A DNA stretch of 64,000 bases from Posidonia oceanica (Eukaryota; Streptophyta; Magnoliopsida; Alismatales; Posidoniaceae): the NCBI GenBank assembly GCA_037176725.1, contig JAZBRS010000035.1, positions 48,370,001-48,434,000 on the forward strand, written 5' to 3'. The stretch's first letter is position 1. Every line of letters starts with the position of its first letter. Positions 55,401 to 64,000 of the stretch are shown here, in pieces. Below the pieces are notes generated by a model, which ran no database searches, was not told the DNA's origin, and worked only from the letters and a program-made list of their open reading frames with translations. Both the position numbers and the translations under genes were made by a program.

Positions 55401-58254
55401 GACTGCGCCTGAGAAGGTCTGCAGACCTCCGGTGACTTCTCCGGTTCGCTCCAGCCAGCGTCGAACTTCGCCGGACGTCGCCCGAGCTTCGTCAGGTCCA
55501 GGTGAAGCCTTCCCGCCGGTCTGCGCAGCTCCAGCCTCCCTATGCCGGCGTTCATGGACACTGGAAGCTTTCGCTACAGTGTCCATGGCCGTCGGCCATT
55601 TCACTATGCATTTATTTCCTGTTACCTTGGTTATTTTACCAAATATTGCATTTTTGGTCTCAGTTCTTGCTTATTTGCGTTCAGGTCCTTTATTTGATTA
55701 AATCTGTTTATTTCTGAATTAAAACCATATAAAATTGCATGAAAAATTTGTAGTTCTATTTATTTGCATATCAGTCCCTTTTACTGTGCTTTCCTTCAGT
55801 AATAAATTTGATTTTGGCCCTCCAGCTTTTGATTATTGCATTTTAGTCCTACAGCTGTTTAATTTGATTTAATGCACTAAGTTTGCCATATAAAATTGCA
55901 TTTTAGGTCCTTATTGTTTTCTGTAATTGCCATTTAATCCTCTGTCCTGTTAACTTAGCTTTTATTTTTCAATTTTTGCTTGCTGCATTGCATTATTTCC
56001 CCCATGTTTTTTGATTTTTGCATATAGGTCCTTCCCCAGTGCACAGTAGTCATTTAAATGCATATTTTGCTTACAGAATTGCATTTTTGACCCTGCATGA
56101 TTTGAAAATTGCACATAGGTCCTCTGCATGCTTATAAAAATCATTTAAATGCATATTTTGCTTATAAAATTGCATTTTAGCCCCCACATGTTTGGAAAAT
56201 TGCATATAGGTCCCCCATCTGCATTCCCAGACCCACTAGACCCCTGTTTTGCTGGAGAAATTGCATTTTGGACCCTGATGATTTCAAAATTGCATTCTAA
56301 ACTGCCACATGGTTTCAAAGTTTGTCCTGATGCATGCTCATCTTGGAAAATTGCATTTTAAGCCCTGTCTTTTGTAAAATTGCATGCAGACCCTCCTTTT
56401 TTCAAAATCCTTGCATAAAAGCCCCAAACTTTTCAAAACCTTTGCATTTAGACCCCCATCCTTTCAAAAATTGCATTTAAGTCCCCAGTTTTCTGAAAAA
56501 TCACCCCTAAGTCTTTTCTTGCATTCTGCATGCATTGCACTCTTGCATTCTTGCATTTTGCATCCTTTGCACACACTTAAACACTCCTAGCTCCCATTTA
56601 CATGGGAGGACCTGTTTTGCACACCCTTAGGACCCCCTTTACACTTAAATCCATTCTTCTCCCCTGTTCTGGCTCTTCTGCCTTGAAGTTGGGATATCTT
56701 CCAATCCGGCCGTTGGATCTTCTCAAACAAGCTACCCGGACGACCCCGACGGAGCGCTCTTCAGCATAGACCAAGCAGATCTCAGATCAGGTTTCAGATT
56801 TCCCAGGTACGTCCTTCTGAACCCCTGCACAGCATTCATTTGCATACCATTTGCATTGCATACATCGTTCTCGCTTTTTGTTTCCTCGAACATGTAGAAT
56901 AGGACTTCCTCTTCTTACCCATCAATTCTGTTCCCCTTTTCACGTATTCCCAAGTGTTTTGTGTTGCGTTTCCTCTGGATTCACCACTTATTGCGACTTT
57001 CTTCCCCCTTTTCCACGATCCGATTGTGCCACGAGCTTTGGGCAGCGTGCGAGACACATCGTGGGGCGGTTTAGTGGGAAACAGTCACAAAGCGGTGGTA
57101 ATCCCCCCACTTGCTCATTTTCCCCATTGTAGGTCTTCACACCTACTCTGCTTGGCCCTTAAACAGTGTCTGTTCTCACACACGCACTGTTTGCTTCTCC
57201 TTTCGCTTTTCTTATCCTCTCTCTTTGCATTTGCATCTGCATGGTTTTGTCGAGGTTTTATTCCGCCGCTTTTGGCACCGTTTTGCGTGCCCGTTTTGTC
57301 TTTGGCACCGCTTTGCGTGCCCGCTTTGTCTTCGGCACCGTTTTGCGTGCCTGCTTTGTCTTTGGCACCGTTCTGCGTGCCCGCTTTGCTTTTGGCACCG
57401 TTTCGCGTGCCCGCTTCGCTTTTTGGCACTGTTTTGCGTGCCCACTTCACTTTTGGCACCGTTTCGCGTGCCCGCTTTGTTTCTGGCACTGTTTTCGTGC
57501 TGATCTTGTTTTCTTGTACCGTTTTGCGTGTCGCTCTCGTTTCTTGCACTGTTTTGCGTGCCACTCTCGTTTCTTGCATTATTTCGCGTGCATTACGTCG
57601 TTTTCTCTTGCATGTCGCCTGCATTGCTTGGTTTTACCGTTGTTTTGCTTTTCCGCTTGCATTTGCATATAGGGCAGTGATGCTTACTGCCTGGAGTTCT
57701 CACGAGCCAGGTTTCGCCAGGTTCGGAACGTAGACAGCGCTGCTGAGCACTTAGACTGCACGTTTACTTTCCTTGCACTGCATCCTACCACTTAGAGCAC
57801 ACCTATGAGCATTCATTCTAGCATCCATTGGCATTTAGGCATTCAAATCTGCAATTCCCTGCGTATGCGAGCGTAAGCCTAGAAAGACCGATTCTCAGGC
57901 GTGTCGGGGGTGCCTAACACCTTCCCCGCGTGTAACAGGAGTCCTTGCCCAGTCTTTTGGCCCGCAATGACCATATCGCCCTCATCCTAGGCATGAGTCA
58001 TCTCATTTGCATGTATTTGCATTTGTTTCCCTTTGCATAGCTTTGCTTTGCATTTCTTGCTTGGTTTTGCGTGTTAATCCACGCATTTCCCCGGTTTTCC
58101 TTGTCTCCCGATAATGGACACGGTGGTGACTCTGAATTGTCTTATCTTCTTCTTTTCTTATCTTTTCTCCTCTGTTTTAAGTGTTTTCGAGTTGAGCCCT
58201 CCTCCTCGGACCTCGCCGCCAATAGTAAGCCTGATTCTGATTGGGATTACTACA
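52453..58254 (+). repeat. 3' LTR of element B (5.80 kb)
   Basis: Near-identical to 38585-44420. Differences seen include the start (GACTCCCC against GACAATCC), scattered single bases, and about one minisatellite unit. It ends GGGATTACTACA directly before the GATAC duplication. Confidence 0.95.
57270..57580 (+). repeat. 30-bp minisatellite, 3' LTR of B, about 10 copies
   Basis: Same unit as in the 5' LTR but with different variant order and about one copy fewer, so it changed after or during insertion. Confidence 0.92.
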
Positions 58255-58259
58255 GATAC
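58255..58259. repeat. Target site duplication of B, right copy
   Basis: GATAC directly after the 3' LTR; it pairs with 38580-38584. Confidence 0.93.
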
Positions 58260-59786
58260 AGTGGCGGATTTAGCAAAGTCTGTGTCAGAGATGACGGTTT
58301 CTTCCTCTACAGCTTCACTTGTGCCTATGATAGCCATTTCAGCAGCTCTAGGATCAGGAGTACCTCTGCAGGCACTAGCCACTTGTCCACTCGCAGCTGC
58401 AGCCACACCAACACTGAAGTTACCTTTTCTGGGGGTGCAATCAATCAATTCAGGTGACGGCATGACTTAGCCCACCTCATCAGTAGCTCCACAAGCAAAG
58501 CAGGCGGCACCATTAGCCATACCGTCGTCAGCTTCAGCAGGTCTAATGTTGTGGAAGACCCCCACCGCTACTATAAAGAAACAACCACCATCACACATGG
58601 GTGCCGGTGCTTCATCCCTTAGAGCAACCGTCTTGCTATTGGACCTTCAGAAGAGCGCCTTTGCCTCCCCTCCAACCACAGCACTGTCCCTATCGGTGCC
58701 ACTGTCAATGGCATCCCTAACCAGCCTATTCGCATCTCTGATCCCCCTAGTGCCGCAACCAGTCGCGCCAGGAGGTCAGCCAGCCAACCAGCCAGTAACA
58801 GAACAGATGCCCCGGTCGGTGATATGTCTGGAAGCCAGAGCAGACCCCGTAGGTGAAGGAATCACCAGGCAGGACTCTGAAGAGGTCGCCTATGCCTATT
58901 ACGTCGGCACGCCCTTCGAAGACGAGGAAGGTGCGATTGCAGAAGCCTAGGTAGCTGACAGGCTTGAAGACTTGGAATTGCTCTTCCAGGAACAACTCGC
59001 GGTGCTCGCTGAAGACGTCGCCGAGCAGCACATGCTAAAGAAAGGGAAAGCCGTGGCCGCGGACCCCTCCCTGCCGCAAGACCATTCCTCCATCATGGTC
59101 TTGGAAGAGGAACCGGCGGCAGCACCCACTAGACCAGACGAGTTAATCGCTTCGCAGCCTGAAGGCGAGTCTAGGTGGTTCGTGCAGCGCATGCCCCGCA
59201 CAAGCAGCGCATTTGGCGACAATACACAAATTCGTCGCCTAGAGAACAGTTACCCATCTTCGACACTCCCCACGAACACATCTAAGAACACGGAGGATGA
59301 GACAGTACAGATAGCAGCAGCAGCATTCCAGACAGTCCCAACATTCTAGACAGTCCCAGCAGTGACAGTGGTGCTAGAGCCGTCGAAACAGACAGAGCAG
59401 CCAGATCAGTCAGCGGGACCAGGGGCCACTGGAACAGACGTCATCCACCGAGCCCACAAAAATACTCGGGTGAGTCTGACCATCCTGAGGCGTCATCCGG
59501 ATCAAGAGGCGGAACCTGTCCACTCCTTCGACAATACAGATCCTACATTTGAGAAGGAGATCCTCTCAGAACTCATTGCATGTGAGGAGGAGGGGACTTA
59601 GGTGTAGATGAGAATGATGAATCGTCGCCTGAGTTCCAGCCTTATAATGACGACCCGGATGGGCCCAACCTCCATGTCGAGGAAGAGACGGAGGTTATCA
59701 ATGTTGGCACAGCTGAAGATGTTAGAGAGGTCCGCATCAGTGCCCTACTGCCACCCCAGGCCAGAACAGAGTTTATTGCATTCCTT
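58260..59786 (+). pseudogene. Element C protease-RT linker (resumes after B)
   Basis: Continues the frame left at 38579 once B and one GATAC copy are removed. Ser/Ala/Pro-rich, with TAG at 58468, 58948, 59347 and 59599. Contains LEDLELLFQEQLAVLAEDVAE (about 58963-59025), KGKAVAADPS and NTRVSLTILRRH (about 59462-59497). A one-base loss near 59593 shifts the frame to that of RT, at a different place from the shift in A. Confidence 0.82.
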
Positions 59787-60506
59787 ATGGAATATGCTGA
59801 TGTCTTCGCCTGGAGTTATGAAGACATGGTCGGCCTTGATGTCGAGATCGTGGTGTACAACTTGCCCTTAGACCCAGACGCAAAGCTAGTAAAGCAGAAG
59901 CTTCGGAAGTGGCGACCACAATGGCTGCTCAAAATCAAGGAGGAAATCATGAAACAGCACAGTGTCGGTTTTCTCAAGGTCGTCCTCTATCCAGAGTGGC
60001 TCGCGAACATTGTGCCAATGCCCAAGAAGGATGGCCGAGTCTGGATATGTATCGACTACAGGGACCTGAACAAGGCGAGTCCCAAGGACAATTTCCCATT
60101 GCCTCATATTGACGTCCTAGTCGACAACACTGCAGGCCACAAGATGGTATCTTTTATGGACGGCTTCTCCGGCTACAATCAGATCAGAATGGCAGAAGAA
60201 GACATGGAGAAGACCTCATTCATCACCCCCTGGGGAGTCTTCTGCTATCAGGTCATGCCATTTGGGCTCATGAATGCTGGAGCAACATATCAGAGGGCGA
60301 TGACAGCATTATTCCACGACCTCATGCACCAAGAAGTCGAGGTCTACATGGACGACAATATTGCTAAGTCTAGAGAGCCTGAGGATCATCTTATCTGCCT
60401 CAAGAAGCTCTTTAATCGCCTGTGGAAGTATAAGCTTCGCCTTAACCCCGGTAAATGCGTGTTCGGGGTATCATCCGGCAAGCTATTGGGCTACATCGTC
60501 AGCTAG
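59787..60506 (+). pseudogene. pol: Element C reverse transcriptase domain
   Basis: VPMPKKDGRVWICIDYRDL (about 60014-60070), FMDGFSGYNQI (60156-60188), FITPWGVFCYQVMPFGLMNA (about 60218-60277), and YMDD at about 60345-60356. It retains both Asp of the active site. TAG at 60504 ends the frame where A has a Gln codon. Confidence 0.92.
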
Positions 60507-61140
60507 AGGGGAATTGAAGTGGACCCGAGTAAGGCCAAAGCCATCATGGACATGCCACCTCCCAAGACTGAGAAAGAAGTTAGAGGCCTGCTGGGGCGTC
60601 TGCAGTTTTTTAGCCGGTAAATTGCGCAACTCACACCCATTTGCGAACCAATCTTCAAGCTCCTGAAGAAGAATGCACGGATCAACTGGAGCGAGGAGTG
60701 CCAAGCTGCATTTAACAAAATCAAGCAGCTCCTGATCAAGCCTCCTGTCCTGGTCTCTCCTGTGCCAGGGAGACCCCTGATTCTCTATCTTTCTACCACG
60801 CAGCATTCCATGGGCGCCGTCTTGGGCTAACATGATGAAACCGATAGAAAGGAGCGTGCCATCTACTACCTAAGCAAGAAGTTTACTGATTGCGAAGCCA
60901 AGTATAGCACCATAGAGAAGACCTGCTTATCTCTTGTCTGGGCCGCGCAGAAGCTAAGGCATTACATGATGGCGCACCCAGTCCAGCTCTTATGCCGGCA
61001 TGACCCCATCAAGTTCCTTTTTCAGAAGCCGGCTATGGTGGGTAGATGTGTTAAGTGGCAGGTGTTATTGTCTCAGTACGACATCACCTTCGTCACACAG
61101 AAGTCAATGAAGGGGCAAGCCATGGTAGATCATCTGGCCG
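60507..61140 (+). pseudogene. Element C RT connection and first RNase H
   Basis: Same frame as RT. TAA at 60618, and TAA at 60828 where A has CAA. RNase H landmarks are STTQHSMGAVLG (60790-60827), RKERAIYYLSKKF (about 60846-60885), TCLSLVWAAQKLRHYMM and VTQKSMKGQAMVDHLADFP (about 61090-61146). Confidence 0.85.
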
Positions 61141-61786
61141 ACTTCCCCTTACCTGAATACCAACCTCTGCAGACACAGTTCCCCGATGAAGACATCCTGT
61201 TCGCCATGGAGGATTCAGAGCAGAAGGATCCTAAAGATGAGTTACAGTGGCATCTGTACTTCGATGGCATAGTTAATAGAAGGGGCAGAGGCATCGACGC
61301 TGTCCTATCAACGCCGCAAGGAGTTCTAATCCCCTTTGCAAGGAAGATGATATTCCCTTGCACCAACAATGAGGTAGAGTATGAAGCCTGCCTTCTGGGA
61401 CTGCAAGTCGCCCTCAAGCATGATGTGCGCAAGCTACATGTGCACGGAGATGCGATGCTGGTCATCTCCCAAGTTAACGGCGACTGGAAGACCAAGGACC
61501 CAAGCTGGTACCTTACCATGAATGCCTACTGAAGCTGATAGGAGAATTTGAAGACATCCGCTTCACTTACATGAATAGAGCCAAGAACGCCTATGCAGAT
61601 GCTCTAGCGACCTTAGCATCTTGGCTCTCCATACCAGAAGGCCGTGCAGTGGACGTATCCGTCTCTCACGTGGAACAGCCTACACACTGCATGACTATCG
61701 AGGAAGCGAATCCAGCGGAGGAACTCCCATGGTACCACGACATTAAAGTCTTCTTAGAATCTGGCAACCCCCCACCTGGCACCTCA
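61141..61786 (+). pseudogene. Element C archaeal-type RNase H, frameshifted
   Basis: Acidic motifs YFDGIVN (about 61258), NNEVEYEACLLGL (about 61367-61405), HGDAMLVISQVNG (61443-61480) and AYADALATLASWL (about 61588-61626). A one-base deletion near 61502 shifts the frame between the third and fourth motif; the frame after it continues into integrase. Confidence 0.87.
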
Positions 61787-62971
61787 GCAATAGACAGAAA
61801 GACTTTGGCACATCTGGCATCAAAGTATGTGATAGGGGCGGGACACTTGTACAGAAGATCCTACAACTAGATGCTTCTACACTGCGTAGACGAAAAGGAG
61901 GCCGACACACTGATGCTCCAAGTCCATGCAGGGACCTGCGGCCCTCACATGAATGGTGTGCTGCTGACCAAGAAGATTATGCTCCAAGGCTACTTCTGTT
62001 CAACCATGGAGGCGGACTGCTGGCAATTTGTGCGCAAGTGCCATAGCTGCCAGATACATGGGAACTTCATACATGCGCTCCCATAGGAATTGCACAGCAT
62101 GTCTTCGCCATGGCCCTTCTCCACCTGGGGGATCGATGTCATTGGCGCCATACACCCGCCAGCTTCCAACGGTCATCGCTACGTTCTAGTGGTGATTGAC
62201 TACTTTACTAAGTGGGTGGAAGCGGCCTCCTACAAGATAGTTACTGCCGTGGCTACCGAAAAGTTTATTAGAAACAATATCATAGTCCGGTATGGGGTCC
62301 CGCACACGCTCATCTCTGATAGCGGCACAAACTTCATAGCCAAGAGGATCGAAGACTACCTATAGAATTTCCACATCTAGCATCACCGATCCTCGCCTTA
62401 TCAGCCACAGATGAATGGCGCGGTAAAGTCTGCCAACAAGAACCCTGTCAAAATCTTGAAAAAGATGGTAGAGACTCACAAGGACTGGCATGATAAGCTT
62501 CCGTATGCACTCTGGGCGTACAGGACATCAGTCCAGACCTCAACAGGAGCCACCCCGTATTCTTTGGTGTACGGCATGGAGGCAATGCTGCCTGTCGAAG
62601 TAGAGATCCCCTCACTGCGGATCCTACGAGAAGCTGAGCTGGAAGAAGCAGAATGGGTCGAAGACAGTCGTATCCAGCTGAACCTGATTGATGAGCATAG
62701 GCCGCAGGCCATACATCATGCTCAATGCTACCAGAAGCGCTTGGCCAGAGCATACCTGAAGAAGGTTAGGCCCAAAAGCTTCAATCCAGGGGATATGGTC
62801 CTCCGAGCCATCCATCTCCCCGATGGTCGAGGGAAATTCCGGCCCAACTGGCGTAGCCCCTTCTTAATCAAGCGGATCTTCTCCGGGGACACAGCAGTCC
62901 TTGAGGACATGGATCAGGTCAAGCAGTCTGAGCCGGTCAATTCGTGCTACCTCAAGAAGTACTACCAGTAG
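61787..62971 (+). pseudogene. Element C integrase, catalytic Glu replaced by Lys
   Basis: Zinc-binding region HAGTCGPH (about 61926-61949) to CHSC. Core Asp in WGIDVIG (about 62125) and in ISDSGTN. The third catalytic position is AAG (62426-62428, MNGAVKSANK) where A has GAG. TAGs at 61868, 62084 and 62363 replace CAG seen in A or G, and TAG at 62378 replaces AAG of A. The C-terminal part from 62411 to TAG 62969 is open and ends SEPVNSCYLKKYYQ, as in A. Confidence 0.92.
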
Positions 62972-64000
62972 CCTGCCGCTGCTACCTTGCAGAGTTCCTT
63001 TTCTTTCTTAGACCTTGCATTCCATTTGTTCCATGCATTTTAGGCTTGTTTATTTTTCAGCAAAAAACAATGTAAATGTATTATGTGCATTACTATCATA
63101 AGCCCAATGATGAAAATCGGAGATGCTTGCTTGCTCTGGAAGGAGTACCCTCTACCTCACCTGACACTATTTTGATGTCCTGACCAGTGAGGGAGCCACC
63201 ATCCAATGAGGACAGACGAAATGTCTAAACCCTTTCAGGACTTACACCTCAAGAGGGAGAAAAAAATCCTAGGGTGTGAGAGAGTGTAAGCAAGACCTAC
63301 ATGCCTTAGCCTAGCCACCACAGAAGACTAGAAGGCGAAGACAAGAGTTAACCCTGGAGATAAAGGTGTGCAGTACAACCTCGTCCCTCCAATTTGCATT
63401 GGGGAGGATCCACACCCACGCCTGCAAATCCACATGTCATACAAGGCCTAGCCCCTTTTGTCTCAAAACCAGGCACCCATTACCTCTAAGTTAGGGACAG
63501 CAGAAGCCTGCAAGCAAAAAAAAAGGGGGGGAAGAAAAGAGAAAATGAACAAGGAAAGACAAAAAGAAAAAAAAACAAGCAAGACAAAGAGGGGGCAAAA
63601 ACAAAAGTCAGCTTCCCAATAAACAAAGGCAAGCAGCATGATTCCGCCCCCTTTCCCTGTCTTAGAGAAAGACCAAATTTGCGCCTGGAAAATACACAGA
63701 TCCCGTGGAGCCTAGCCATTCCTCCCAGCCATTACCAGACACCCATTACTCCTCCCAAGCCAGGGATAGAGAAAGTACTACACACCTATGTGGGAGCAAA
63801 AAAGACAAGAAAAAGTGAAAAGAGTAGATGTAGCTCCTTGAGAGTTTGGCATGGAGCCCGTCATCACTACACCACCACCTGAACGCCCATAATACTCTTT
63901 CTGGAGTGCCACCGACAATTAGGAGTCCGAGTAGAGTCTGGTGAGTCAGAGACCGCTCCTTCCTTTGCTGTAGGCATCAAGCACTCCATATGCTGAGGGT
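62972..64000 (+). other. Spacer after integrase of element C, to the window end
   Basis: Conserved non-coding counterpart of 8134-9130 in A: TGATGAAAATCGGAGATGCT, CACCTGACACT, GTGAGGGAGCCACCA, GGACTTACACCTC, a purine run, GAGTTTGGCATGGAGCCCGT, and GGAGTGCCACC. The window ends before the position of the accessory ORF, so its presence in C is unknown. Confidence 0.65.
63516..63545 (+). promoter_or_regulatory. Internal polypurine run of element C
   Basis: 30 purines in a row, containing a run of seven Gs, after CTGCAAGC. Same location as 8652-8685 in A. Possible second plus-strand primer; unproven. Confidence 0.4.

Larger units (their letters stand above)
38585..58254 (+). mobile_element. Element B: complete gag-only LTR retrotransposon (family 1)
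   Basis: 19.67 kb, flanked by GATAC duplications. 5' LTR 38585-44420, PBS 44422, gag 45851-48019, hairpin arrays, PPT 52440, 3' LTR 52453-58254. There is no protease, RT, RNase H or integrase; the internal region jumps from the gag end to the 3' non-coding part. It must have been mobilised by enzymes from a related element, such as the A family. The LTR pair is nearly identical, so the insertion is recent. Confidence 0.95.
29649..64000 (+). mobile_element. Element C (family 2), interrupted by element B, 3' end outside the window
   Basis: Parts: 5' LTR 29649-32957, PBS, leader, gag-pro remnant to 38584, then after the B insertion pol from 58260 to 62971 and spacer to the window end. Joining 38579 to 58260 gives the same order as A around 3430, which proves the interruption. 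C carries a 2.76-kb tandem duplication over LTR, PBS, leader and pro start, and lacks nearly all of gag. Catalytic residues of protease and integrase are changed. Confidence 0.9.

Overview
The window is plant nuclear heterochromatin, very probably from a flowering plant. It is filled end to end by a nest of Ty3/gypsy LTR retrotransposons of the Tat lineage (the group that includes Ogre and Retand). The evidence is a pol order of protease, reverse transcriptase, RNase H, a second archaeal-type RNase H and integrase; primer binding sites matching the 3' end of tRNA-Arg; LTRs of 3.3 to 5.9 kb; and an extra ORF downstream of pol. I see no host gene, rRNA, tRNA gene or CRISPR array. The species cannot be fixed from the sequence alone.

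Layout. (1) Element A, 1-19333, is cut by the window edge inside gag. It has gag, protease, RT, both RNases H, integrase, an accessory ORF resembling DUF7745/plant-mobile-domain proteins (9464-10666), large hairpin-forming tandem arrays (10960-12829), a polypurine tract and a 5.9-kb 3' LTR. (2) A sits inside the LTR of element F; the right part of that LTR is 19334-21886. (3) F is inserted in the pol of element G, and a G integrase remnant is at 21887-22540. G ends in a polypurine tract and an LTR (23172-26520). That LTR is also followed by a PBS, leader and gag (element D, 26521-29648), so one LTR serves two internal regions. (4) Element C (29649 to the window end) is inserted in the gag of D. 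Its 5' LTR, PBS, leader and gag-pro start carry a 2.76-kb tandem duplication, and most of gag is deleted. (5) Element B (38585-58254, target duplication GATAC) is inserted in C between protease and RT. B has two nearly identical 5.8-kb LTRs, encodes gag only, and carries its own hairpin arrays. C resumes at 58260 with RT, RNases H and integrase and runs off the window.

Families. A and B share the 5.8-5.9 kb LTR type, which contains a 30-bp minisatellite. C and F share a 3.3-kb LTR type built of roughly 235-bp modules, each holding paired hairpins with GTTGGACGC/GCGTCCAAC stems. G/D has a third LTR type with diverged forms of the same modules. Despite different LTR bodies, all share a block near the LTR 3' end around GGTGCCTAACACC.

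Every coding region is broken. In-frame stops are mostly TAG where a sister copy has CAG, at different places in each element, which fits decay of methylated CHG cytosines. The least explained parts are the structure-conserving hairpin arrays between pol and the 3' LTR, the double-hairpin modules of the 3.3-kb LTRs, the conserved spacer with a purine run after integrase, and the pairing of a gag-only element (B) with a gag-deleted element (C).
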